Positions 7,339 to 17,931 of a stretch of DNA of 19,019 nt are shown here, one piece after another. How positions within the stretch are numbered: position 1 is the stretch's first letter; each line of letters starts with the position of its first letter. The position numbers and the translations under genes are program-made. The notes beneath the pieces are model-generated. The model ran no database searches, was not told the DNA's origin, and was given only the letters and a program-made list of their open reading frames with translations. This DNA comes from Globomyces pollinis-pini. Taxonomy: Eukaryota; Chytridiomycota; Chytridiomycetes; Rhizophydiales; Globomycetaceae. The stretch covers positions 1-19,019 of the forward strand of contig MU621410.1 in assembly GCA_025399215.1 (NCBI GenBank). Reading direction: 5' to 3'.

Positions 7339-8120
7339 ATGTCTATTCAATTGGGAAGATTTAAGGTTCCAATAGTCTTCAAATACAATGAACTGTCCCA
7401 ATATCTCTCTGCTATTGAGCAATTCACTCCGTTTCTTAAATGGCAATCAAAGTTTTCAAACGATCTCATACAAAATAACCAAGATCATTTGGAAATTCAT
7501 TCAATTGAAATTCAAGATTTAGATTTCTTTGGTAAATCAAGAATTGGATTCTTGAAATTCAAAGTGGATTTAAATTGGTTAAATGGTCCAAAGATACCTG
7601 GAATCGTATTTTGTAGAGGTGATTCAGTAGCTATTTTATTGGTTTTGAAAGCAACAGATAATGATGAATTGAATTTGGATCCCTTGGTGTTACTCGTAAA
7701 ACAGCCAAGGATTCCAATTGGATCGATGAGTTGTCTTGAATTACCTGCAGGAATGCTTGATAATTCTACCTCATTTGCAGGTTAGTTTCTTACTCAATCC
7801 TAATTTTTAAAGGTGTTGCTGCTCAAGAACTAAAGGAGGAGTGTGATATTACGATCGTTGAAAAATCTTTAATTCCTTTAACAGATAAAAGTTTGACCCC
7901 TTCACCAGGTGGGTGTGATGAATCTATTGGTATCTTTTTGTACGAACATCATCTCTCATCAACTGAAATCATGGCATTAAATGGTAAATTGACAGGATTA
8001 AGAGATCATGGTGAACGTATACAACTGCAATTGGTAAAACTTTCCAATTTACATTCTGCAACTCAAAGCTTGACTGTACTAGCAGCCTTGGGGTTATACA
8101 ATATTAAAATAAAGTCATAA
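7339..8120 (+). CDS. Nudix hydrolase, NUDX14-like ADP-sugar diphosphatase, two exons
   Basis: Exons are 7339..7780 and 7813..8120, giving 249 residues. The intron is 32 nt (GTTAGT..AAAG) with a CTAAT branch-like element, and it cuts the Nudix motif itself. The protein aligns by recall with plant NUDX14 along its length: RIGFLKFKVDL, KIPGIVFCRGDSVAILLVL, ELPAGMLD, PSPGGCDE and TGLRDHGERI. NUDX14 cleaves ADP-glucose and ADP-ribose to AMP plus the sugar phosphate, using metal bound by the Nudix glutamates. The Nudix box starts at Gly138. Here E153, E156 and E157 are kept, but the usual first Glu is Thr144, the Arg before E153 is Gln152, and the late Gly is Asp159. Loss of the first Glu is normal in this subfamily. 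No signal peptide is seen. Substrate is inferred from the family. Confidence 0.9.
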
Positions 8121-8153
8121 TCAGGGAACAGATATTTTCATAATGTTTAATCT

Positions 8154-11028
8154 TTATAATATATTTTGTAAATCATTGGAAAGAAATCTTTGAAAGGATC
8201 GATTTTTGATCAAAATTGGTAAAACCTCTTTGAACAATTCAGATTTTGGTACATCAGCGTCATCATCAGGCCAACATACAGTTTCACCACCACTAAAAAT
8301 GTTAATTAACAAACAATACTTCAAGTCTCCGCATAATTCTTTCACCTTCTTAATACTAGATTCATCACATAGTTTCCTACAATACAATTTCAACCAATAT
8401 ATGATATTTTTGGTGTCCTTCATTGCCATGGCAGTGGCCAAACTTAATTCGATTTGTTCTGTTTTCGGGAATCCTTTGTTTAATTCTAATAATGATGGTT
8501 GTAAATGACTAAGTTGTTGCCAGCATTTCATCCCATTTGAATACTTGTACGTCTGGTTATCTGATGTGCTCACTAACGGCATTCCATCATCATGGATTGA
8601 AACAGATGTTATGGTGATTGAAGGTGACAACAAAGGTGTTATCGATTTTAATTCTAAAATACAATTTTGTTTGATAATATCCCTAAACAGATTAACTTTG
8701 TTTCTACTACCATGTGGAAACATTTCCAAGACAATCGATATATAGCAAATATTCATTCTTGGCTTGTAGAAATGAAGGTGCAGATTGCATCTTTAAGGGC
8801 GGTAAAATTCTATTGAGTCTTAAAATATATAGTATACCGTCGACCCGCCAGTGTGAATAGGTGTAACGTTGCGTCGGCGTAAGCAATGGCAACATACTTC
8901 ATTGACGTGGTTGCTAGTAAAGCAGCAGCCTTGTAAGAATTTGTCCAAATCTGAGATTCACCTTGTGAACAGATCAACTGACAACCTAATATCAAATTGA
9001 TCCTGTATACCGTTCCCGCTGTTTTTAAATTCAAGAACAGATATTAATTTCGACTCCCCATGCTTCAGTTCTGTGGTAAAGACTGAGCGAACGGCTGGTA
9101 CTGACAAATTCGAATGTTCGGCAACCGATTGTACAATTGGAAGTATATATTCAACCTATGGTTTAAAATGAAAAATTATACCTTGATTGGAATGGGATCA
9201 TCAACTGAAGAATTTTTCTGTCGTTTTTCTCTTGGTTCAGTCAAGTTGGGCTGGAACGCATTGGATGGTGTTACCTTAGTTACAGCAGCAGATGTCGATG
9301 GTGCACTAGCAATCAAATAAAAGTTGACCATTACGTGGTCTGCAGAAGCGTCGGTCTTATTCGTTTTTTACCATCTTTTGTAACTGTGATATCTTGATTC
9401 GAAAATGTTATTGTATTTACTTTCAACGGTGCAGCTTCTGCCACTGGCGGTTGAGATGCTTTTGAAAATCCTATCTGTGTGTCAAAGTGAGAATCATTAA
9501 TTCTTTCCAACAGCATTTCATCAGTAGTTTGCTGCATTTGTTTTTCCAATACAATAATATCATTCGATTCTGGGATTATATTTCTTTCTCGACTGGCACC
9601 ATACTTCGATAGTGATCGTACCTGCCTCAATTAATACCTTTCAACAAATACCTTATCAACTTCAGACACTTTTGAACCAAAGTCATCTGGGTCAAAGTCC
9701 ATGAATGCCACAGTGCCATCATAGGAACAAGAAAACAATCCAAGTCCATTTGGTGTCCTACGTATGAATACGGTCAGTTGGTTCTCTACCATGCTAAATC
9801 CAACACACTGTGTGTGAATAATTGCTGAGTACTGGAAATAGCTCTGCTTGAACCAGTCCACCACACACTATATGTAAGGATATTTCAAGTACCTAATCCC
9901 ATTATCTTGGGAGCCTAGAGCACACACCGCAGTTTCTTTTGGCAAACCAGTTTTTTCATTATTGTGAACAAACAAATGAGGGTTAAACAACTACGATAAA
10001 TCGTAAAAGTACTTACAGCAACTTCCACTGGTGCTTCATGTCCCACCAAACAAACACTCGGCTGCCAATCATCTCTGTAAATCATGGGAGCCACACAAAC
10101 ACCTCCACTCTCTCCATTAACAGATGCAATGGTACCGCCGTCCGGAGACCAACTACATGTAAATATAAAGTATATGAACCTTAATCTTCGAAAAAATGTC
10201 GTTGAAGCACAATCATACGGTGCAGAAATTTCCTTCTCCATTCGCCAATCTGTAGTTCTAAAAATACGTACAGTTTTATCATCGGACTAGCGTTGATTTA
10301 AGCCAAGGTAAATATTACCTGTGTAGCAATGTATTTACCACTTTGTTTAGTATATTAAACGCTTACGCTGGATCCCAAGTGACACCTTTAACAAAAGCCA
10401 AATGTGAATCTATTCTGGTAATCCTATCTGAAAAATATTAGGTGATTTCTAAATAACCAAAAGTAGAACCATCCCAGATATATATCTTTGAATCAAATCC
10501 ACAGGAGGCCAAATACTGTTGATCGTGCGACCAACTGATGTTAATATTAAAATTAATACGCTAAATCGGCTATATCTGATTCATGTCCCATCAAAACTCT
10601 GACAGGTCGATAAGTTTCGACATTTTTTGTCTTTGATCCGAAGGAAGTATTTCTGAGATTTGATCTAGAAATATATAATGAGTTTGAATGATTACTTGTC
10701 TAAAGTCCATACAACAATTTTAGTGTCATCAGAACCACTTGCTAAATAGACACCGTCTGGAGACCAACGAACACATAAGACAGCTCCTAATTGCCCGTTA
10801 AAATAAACCAATACCATCATGTAGATTGAGGGTGGACAAGAGTTGCTGGACTTGATCATCTAGTTGATCTTTTTCATTCATGACTGGTTTTGTATTCCAT
10901 ATTTTGATTGTGAAATCTTGACCACCAGTAGCCAATTTATCTTCCGTTGGATGTACATGGACTGAATATACTGGAGTATTTGATTTCTCGGTTGAATGTT
11001 TAATCCAGGTTGGTATGAATATTTTCAT
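8154..11028 (-). CDS. HIRA: HIRA / Hir1-type histone H3-H4 chaperone subunit, 17 exons
   Basis: Exons are 11028..10815, 10786..10696, 10664..10560, 10534..10458, 10427..10367, 10340..10319, 10286..10180, 10152..10017, 9990..9893, 9867..9790, 9757..9652, 9621..9335, 9305..9182, 9155..9011, 8985..8838, 8809..8711 and 8682..8154. The sum is 2427 nt and 808 residues (human HIRA 1017). All 16 introns are 25-32 nt, and exon 6 is a 22-nt microexon. WD40 repeats fill residues 1 to about 365 (MKIFIPTWIKH start; GAVLCVRWSPDG; GVTWDPAGKYIA; LSWSPDG). A B-domain-like motif TKDGKKRIRP (about 444) would bind the ASF1-type chaperone. The HIRA C-terminal region (LPPLKMQSAP; ELFKEVLPILIKNRSFQRF) mediates complex assembly. 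HIRA deposits H3-H4 outside replication. Only 33 bp separate its stop codon from that of the convergent NUDX14-like gene. Confidence 0.95.
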
Positions 11029-11320
11029 ATCTGGGGAAGAAATTCGTACAGAAATTCTGTAACCAAAAACAATTCCATGATGGAGTTTGTAATTGAAAGT
11101 AATGACTTAGTAAATCTTATCAATGTCTCACTAAACGTAAGAATGGGCCAGTAGACTCAATGAAATAGAGACCTTAAACTGGAATGAAGTACCGAATCAA
11201 ATGAACGAGTACGTTCTGATTGCAAATTATTTGGTAGTTAAACAGCTTAAATATTCATAACCATGACCCATTAGCAAATAACATTCGCGCTTTTTCCTTG
11301 TAAATTTGTAAAAAACAACC
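11029..11320. promoter_or_regulatory. Divergent promoter region between HIRA and the LIM gene
   Basis: This 292-bp gap lies between two start codons that point apart. It contains a short palindrome ACAGAAATTCTGT (arms of six bases) at about 11048, close to the HIRA start, and AT-rich stretches on the LIM side. No clear TATA box or known factor site stands out. Confidence 0.45.
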
Positions 11321-12143
11321 ATGACACTCCTGCAAGAATTAGATGATATACAAGAGGGTCTCTTAAAGGGTAGGATCACATTCATTGAATAGCAGATTTT
11401 AGATATTTAACAAATGACGATTTCAAAGGTTTTGCTTAATTAGACTCATATCAGGACATTGCTATAAATGCAAGGAACCAATCATTGGAAAAGTCACTTC
11501 ATATACACAAAATGACCTCCGTTATAATTTTCATGCTCAATGCTTTGTTTGTACAAGTTGTTCAACATCAATGGAAGGAAAGTCGTTTTACAACCATGAA
11601 TCAAACCATCTATGCATGGGTATCATACGATGCAATTTATCAATATAGAATGCTATCATACTGTAGTGCTAGGAAAGTGTGACCGATGTCATGATGTATT
11701 CAAGACTCCAACAGTCGTAAAAGCAGGAGGTAAACAATATCACCAAGAAGTATTTTGATATACTTTTCTTACGTTAGTGCTTTGTGTGTATAAAATGCAA
11801 GTCAGAACTCACATCAACTTACATTGAAAAAGATAACCAATTTTTTTGCAAAGTAGAAGTTAGATTGATTTAAACGTTAGGCATGCTATGAAGCTGCTTA
11901 TTTACCACCATGTGGAGCGTGTGGATTAAATATAACTCCAGATCCTGGATCAAACAAGTTAACTGCAATCGAGTGGAAAGAAAAGAAATTCCATATTGCT
12001 TGCTTTTCGTGCAAGGTAAATGATTTCATATCAGTTCATAGCAGTTATGTAAAAATCCATTTCAGGACTTAAAGGCTGTTATATCTGGCAATGATTTGCT
12101 ATGTCGATCCTGCTTTGAAGCCAAAGCAACTCAAGCGCACTAA
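11321..12143 (+). CDS. Three-LIM-domain protein, seven exons
   Basis: Exons are 11321..11369, 11396..11428, 11455..11619, 11649..11749, 11778..11852, 11881..12015 and 12045..12143, giving 218 residues. Introns are 26, 26, 29, 28, 28 and 29 nt; exon 2 is 33 nt. A short helical N-terminus (MTLLQELDDIQEGLLKD) precedes three complete zinc-binding LIM domains. LIM1 ligands are C30, C33, H54, C57, C60, C63, C81, C84. LIM2 are C93, C96, H114, C117, C120, C123, C140, C143. LIM3 are C152, C155, H179, C182, C185, C188, C206, C209. Spacings fit the canonical LIM pattern. There is no homeodomain, kinase or RhoGAP, so it is a LIM-only adaptor, probably of the actin cytoskeleton or adhesion type (paxillin/FHL-like). 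That function is inferred. The last intron's acceptor was chosen because only it supplies C188. Confidence 0.92.
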
Positions 12144-12147
12144 AATG

Positions 12148-12153
12148 AATAAA
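12148..12153 (+). promoter_or_regulatory. Poly(A) signal AATAAA of the LIM gene
   Basis: AATAAA begins five bases after the LIM stop codon. It lies within the 105-bp gap before the next same-strand gene, so the LIM 3' UTR is probably very short. Confidence 0.45.
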
Positions 12154-12248
12154 GAGCTTTGAATGTCTTTCGTTTAACTGACACAAACAAATATGTACAA
12201 CGTTTCAGGTGTTCACGCTTTAAGTGATACCTTTCCAATAAAGTGAGA

Positions 12249-13977
12249 ATGTGTACACATAAACACAACGAGTCTCTTCGTACAAATCAGGCCAACATGA
12301 ACTTGAACAATGATCCCAGCAATCAACCCTTCAGTTGTCTTAACTCCAGCAGAGCAGTCTTGGCTTTGAACGCCTCGATTGAACCCACAAACGCCCTTTC
12401 GCTTCAAGTTTCTTTACTTATGGCAGAATACCTTCCTGTACCAAATATTGATACGGATTTGGATATGGGAAAAGATCATGTCGTTACCTTTGCTGCCTCT
12501 CCTCAAAAACCTTCTTTAAATGTATCCATGACCGTTCAAGATGACGAACCAAAAGACACAATACCAAAATTCATAAAGATTATTGGTACCCCTCCTGCTC
12601 CCTCTGGTATTATTGGAGTAATTAATGTTATAGACGAACGTGTTGGTGAGAATAATGTAGTGTTACCCTCTATTGCTCCTACTGTAATAATGGACGTACT
12701 GGATGCTGAGAATGAGGACCCATTTACTTTGGAAACTCTGGACTCTCTTATCGAATTACATGCTGAAAAGGGTTTGGATTTCATTATTGCCAGAGTGACA
12801 ACTGTAGACCCTAATGAAGAAACACGATTCTATTATTCCTATTATGCCGCTCATCATATTAACAAAGTTCTTTTCCGAACTCAACCTGAAGAAGGTTTGC
12901 TGCACCGTATGAAGGCAAAAAATGTAAGTATTGTTGATTATTAACCACCAGCCTTTAAACAACATGACAATTGTTGGAGATGTCCATTATTATGTAGTGA
13001 AGGCAGAGTCCGTTCAACGTAAACCAAAAAAGCCAATGTCAGCGGTTCCTAAATCACCATATGATGTTTTAAAGATGATGATTCCTCAAACCGATACACA
13101 GATTCGTAATGCAAATATCCGCAACCACTTTAGATCCAAAACTGGAGATTCTGCAGAAGGATTTGGTGGATTGACACAACTGCTTAATATCACGACTGGA
13201 CAATCAGTACCATTACAATTCGTCATCAACAACAATGCATTTGAGAATGAAGAATTTGAGCTACAAGAACGATTAAGAAATGCAAAGGGATCGAAACCAG
13301 GAGAATTTTCGGTTGAAAGTCGACGAAATTCATTTGATGATGCTTATTCTGATATGTCGCCTATTGTGAGGCCATCAACCACAATTAAGTTAAATATGCC
13401 AAAAGACACCGAAAATAGGCACAGACCTGTTCGTTCCAATGCATTTGCTAATGAACGAACAAACTCAATGTCAATTGATGACTGGATACGACTTCAAAAA
13501 CAAAAATTACCTAGTAATGTACCAAAATCCGCATTTGTAGGATCAACCATAAGTGAAAAAATCCCAACTGTATCTAGTCCAAGAAGACGGTCCCAAAGAA
13601 CAGAAACAACAACTCCAACTCCAACAGTAACGTTTGCTGAAGAAAAAACAGATGAATTGTACTATGAAGCACATTACCATAGCAGTGATGACGATTTCCT
13701 ATTACATGGAAATATTCGAAGTTATTTTAAAAAGAATGCGTTAGAATCATCAGACTCAATACTCTTTACAATTGCAACCAACAATACTTCCTCTCAGTTA
13801 CCACCGGGGGATGTTCATGCCCATCCGACTTTGGCAAACTTGTCGTTCCTGCTAGGAGAAGAAGATGGTGAAGCATTTGCAATCTTGAAACGAAACAAGT
13901 TCCTGAAATGGTTGATTTTGGGGTATATTGCAATGGCCATTTTTGTTGTCCGTTTCCTAGGTAACTTTATAATCTAG
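12249..13977 (+). CDS. Tail-anchored membrane protein, unknown family, two exons
   Basis: Exons are 12249..12923 and 12952..13977, giving 566 residues. The 28-nt intron (GTAAGT..CCAG) joins an N-terminal globular part to the next exon in frame. A later ATG at 12297 (MNLNNDPSNQPF) is an alternative start. Residues about 170-250 look like the conserved core: DFIIARVTTVDPNEETRFYY, then AAHHINKVLFRTQPEEGLLH, then NNMTIVGDVHYYVVKAES. I recall similar stretches in uncharacterised proteins of Mucoromycota-type fungi. The middle is Ser/Thr/Arg-rich and likely disordered, with basic-Ser sites such as SPRRRSQRTETTT. The C-terminus is one hydrophobic helix, KWLILGYIAMAIFVVRFLGN, with almost nothing after it. 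That is the layout of a tail-anchored ER or outer-membrane protein facing the cytosol. No enzyme motif is seen. Confidence 0.82.
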
Positions 13978-14239
13978 TTAACATTATTAGTACCTCCTTC
14001 ACATGCGTACATTGTTGGTTTGACCTTCTTTTTCTTCTTCTGTCTATTCTTAATCATCACCTTATAATTTCCTCAGTATACCACTTTTTTAAGCATTGGA
14101 CTCTACTAACCGCTCTAAATTCATTACATCAACATACATCGTGGTCTTTCCATAATAAACTTTCATAATGAAAATCAGAATTTAAAATCAAATTCATTTC
14201 TATGTGAAAACGCATATATTACATTCTACAAACTAAAAG

Positions 14240-17200
14240 TTATTGATTTTCAACTTGCAAGCTATTTATCAATTCTTGAATATCCAATTTCCTATTGGCA
14301 GTATCTTTTAAAAACTCCAATCGATCAACTACCATATCATGGACTTGCAAGTATTCCTTTAAAATACCCATCACCTGAGTTCTGCAAGAATCAAGCACAG
14401 TTAGGCGAATAGCTGATCCACGAATCAGATGTGCCAAGAAAATAGCTAGGTATATATTGGAGATTTGGTGCATTGGATCTTGTGCATCATTAGTATTACT
14501 GTTTAGTTGTTGTACTAGTTGTTCCACAATACTAATTGGTAAATCACATTTACATTTGATGCGACATTCCGCCATAAACATACAATTGACATCAGATTCT
14601 AAAATAAGTAAAAAGATGTTTTGGACCACTTACTGGAATTGAGAATTTCAGTTACATTTGATGAATCTATAGTGGCAAGGTTGGACAATAGTTCAAAAAT
14701 CAATAACCTGAAATCAAGCCAATTCTCCGCATTTGGCAAATTGCGATAGGTATACAATGCTCGGATTATAAGAGAACCGAGAAAGGTGTCAGGTAACTTG
14801 ATATTTACTGTGTTTGTAGTTGTTATATGAATAAAAATTTGTAATATTTGTTGAATTAAAGTTGCTAATGGTTAAAAAAAAAGTACCTCAAAATACCTTT
14901 GGGTTGAATAACACTTTGTGTGGATTCTTCATTGTCCATAAAATCATCTGTTTATAAGCAAAGTTAAGCAATACCAAATAGTTGAAACAATTTCAACATC
15001 AATTCATTTAAAAACGTTGGATCTCGAAAAGATTCTGTGATATTATCCAATTTTGCAACATAATGAATACTTGGGATAAACATGTCTGAATAATAAACAC
15101 TATCTAGTCCATCACGTATCTCAGATTGAATTAATGTAAACTCTTTGAGCAAGTACTGAATAAACTGGGAGTCGGGGAGTACTGAAATCACAATATCTTT
15201 GTGATCCGCAATATTCAATCCTTGTGATAACAATGCACATAAAACTCTTGTTGTGGAACATTGCTTGCCATAATAGCCGAAACCATCAACGAGCGATCGG
15301 AACTTTTCAACCTACAAATCAAAACTATCAAAAATGTTACGATGGTCTTATCGTATTTCTTTTTCGGTAACTTGATTAGTGGATCGTTGGTACTTATGAT
15401 TTTAAACGAATTAAAGCACCAAGATATAAAATCAGCTGAAATTATTGCATCTATATTTTCTGGTTGTTCTGCCAAAACCTGTAACTGAAAAATCAAAATC
15501 ATGCTTATTATCTAATATTTAAACAGTGTATAATAGTACCAAGTCAGTCTCCTTTGATAATAGTTCATACAAGGCTTTAACTTTTGCATGTATACGTAAA
15601 TTGTTGATAAATTCATATGATGACAACTTTTTGAATATTTCCATGGAAGTGGATCGTTTTATATTCAAACTCGGATCCGTAATACCTTCAAATAGATAAT
15701 GAATTTCATCCAACACCATTTTTGAGTTACCTGAACGGCATAATTCATGACTACCTTTTACTTTTGGTTTCTAAGGGATTTAATTGAAATCAATCTTACA
15801 TCATCATCACTTGTTTCTAAACCTTCGTCAATATTTGCAGATTCATCATTTCCACCAAAAAGATCATCAAATATATCAACTGCATTAAAACCAATTTGAT
15901 TGGTTGGTGGTATGGGGGGAATGAACGTATTGCTGTTCTTTCCATATGTGATTGCATTTGCTTTTCTATTGAGTACCACAACTTCTCTCTTTTCTTCAGC
16001 AGACACACTAGACTTTAATTGGGTTGTTGGAGTGGGCTGGATCGATTTTGTGGATTGTACATCTACAATAATAGAAGTCGAATTCTTTTGTTTCTCTGGT
16101 GACAATCCTTTCATTCTACCAATTCGATTAGCAGGTTTTTTGGCATTCAACTGCGTTAAAAGTGTATCGAAAATACTTGACTGGGATGATTGGTTATCAA
16201 AATCCTGTGATTGGGATTGTGATTTGATTTCCAGTTTCTGCTCAATATTGGAATGTTCAGACTCAAAAATATCAACATCCTGTTGTTTGACATGACTATT
16301 AGAATCTCTTTGATCCAAATGATCTATCTTATGACTGTATTCGATTTGATTATTTGATTGGCTTTCCAAATGAACTTCATCATCTACTTCATTTAAAAAT
16401 AAATCATAATTGTCAAGTGAATCTGTTTTGGGGCTAGTACTATTCGTGCGATATCTGTTTTTTATCATCTTTGAGCGTCTTGATTTTAATGTTTTAGATA
16501 TCAAATTTGATGAATCATCTGGCTTAATTGTAAAATCTTTGGAATCTTGAGATAATGGTTGTATATCAGAACTTTGATTGTTGCTAGAATTTGAATCACT
16601 CTGTAGATCGGTCTTTTTCGCTTCCCCAGCCAAGGAGTCAGCGACGTCCGATGGGGTTTTGTCATGTAATACTTTTGAGCTGGTAGATTTTACTGAGGTT
16701 TTTTGAAGCTCGACAGTTAGTTTTTTCTCGTTGGGGGTATTGGAATTATTAGAATCGTGTGATGATGAATTTTTATCTAACCGCCTATTGCTGATCGAAG
16801 TTGATTCGATTAAAGCGTTCTTTTTAATTGTCGCTACAGGACTGACGACATCTAATTGTGCTTCATTCTTTTTGAAGGGATTTGATCTGGTGAAATTTTT
16901 AACATCCTTCACCGGACTTTGCCGAAACTTAATAGCTGGCTTTTTACTTTTATATGAATCATTTTCATCTGTACTGTTTTTTTCAAACACATCTTCGATA
17001 TCGTCCGTTGGTGGGGACTTTTGATCAACCACCACCTTCTTTTTCGATTTAAGATTCCTTTTGCTTGTTTTCTGATCAACTGGATTTGAAATACTTGTGC
17101 TGCTTCTAGTACTTCTGTTAGATTTTCGTAATTGAGATTTAATAGGCTTCAGTGAACTTACTTTCTCTAGTTCCATATTCAACTCATCGATTGAAAGATC

Positions 17201-17428
17201 TTCTGATGAAGTATATGCAGTGTATTTATCTTGTTCTCCATTGCTATTATTGGTGTTTTGCTCTGGTGTAATTTTCAATCGTTTTGTAGTCGGTGAAATT
17301 GAAGATACATGAGCAGTATCCAGTAGTGGATTTTTGATAGGGACTTGATCTAACTTTCGCTTGAATGACTCCCATTGCAAATGTCGATTGCTAGATTGAC
17401 TTTTCTTCTTCCCATACGTAATTGTCAT
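14240..17428 (-). CDS. WAPL: WAPL-type cohesin release factor, seven exons
   Basis: Exons are 17428..15800, 15770..15540, 15511..15341, 15311..14975, 14947..14897, 14864..14634 and 14598..14240, giving 1002 residues. The second intron is uncertain: 15512..15539 (28 nt) gives this count. 15485..15524 (40 nt, donor GTTTAA) gives 998 residues and a better-looking helix, DLVLLYTLQVLAEQPEN. Other introns are 29, 29, 27, 32 and 35 nt. The start at 17428 gives MTITYGKK, like the MT..YGK opening of known WAPL proteins; earlier in-frame codons lack an ATG. About 540 residues of Ser/Lys/Asp-rich disordered sequence follow, ending with Phe-rich FNAVDIFDDLFGG. The C-terminal helical WAPL domain begins near DEIHYLFEGITDPSLNIKR. 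WAPL with PDS5 opens cohesin rings and releases them from chromatin. Assignment rests on the N-terminus and this domain. Confidence 0.85.
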
Positions 17429-17574
17429 TTCCAAACTGAAAGATTTTTCACACAAGAACAGTGAAGTGAAATGAATCAACCAATTGGTACCGGTCGGAGA
17501 TAGTCCAAAGAGAATTGGTTCTAGTCACAATTTGACCATTTGCGATCAGTAAGAAATATATTGGAAGTGTTTTC

Positions 17575-17907
17575 ATGATTTGTCGTATGAAAAGGATCGA
17601 AGTTATCCTCATTCTTCATCGTGCTCCGTTTAATAAATTATCAATTGTACTAGAAACACTGCTAACTATACACTTCGATAAACACGATCAATTAGCAGAG
17701 AAATGGGTACAAGGTAATACTGATTTAAAATCATCAAATGAGTGCAATAATTAATGGCTAGCATAGCTTCTTGATATGAATGAACTCATCAATGTGCTTG
17801 GTTGCTTCGCGTCCTTTGAAAGCAAAAAGCAATCAACCAAAAGCATTGTGACAGCTACCACTTTGGACATGTATAAAAAGAATGCATTAAGAAGAGACAA
17901 CATCTAA
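17575..17907 (+). CDS. Tentative small gene, two exons, unrecognised
   Basis: An ATG at 17575 opens MICRMKRIEVILILHRAP and continues with FNKLSIVLETLLTIHFDK. Without splicing it stops after 59 residues. A 60-nt intron 17707..17766 (GTACAA..CATAG) would join it in frame to 17767..17907 (LLDMNELINVLGCFASFE). That gives 90 residues, mostly helical. This intron would be twice the local size, which argues against the model. The start lies 146 bp from the divergent WAPL start. The end overlaps the TATA box of the next tiny gene. I recognise no family. Confidence 0.3.
17872..17879 (+). promoter_or_regulatory. TATA box (TATAAAAA) of the first tiny gene
   Basis: TATAAAAA lies 60 nt upstream of the ATG at 17932. 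The related gene downstream has TATAAAA 55 nt before its ATG, so the two promoters share core element and spacing. If the tentative gene at 17575-17907 is real, this box is inside its last exon. Confidence 0.55.
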
Positions 17908-17931
17908 CCTATTCACACTTCCTTGATTCTA

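Noticed and set aside
9114..9320. 68-codon plus-strand open frame within HIRA
   Set aside because: It overlaps HIRA exons 13-14 on the other strand, whose frame and introns are well supported.
15900..16295. 131-codon plus-strand open frame opposite the WAPL linker
   Set aside because: It mirrors the Ser/Lys/Gln-rich disordered WAPL region; such biased codons often leave the reverse frame open.
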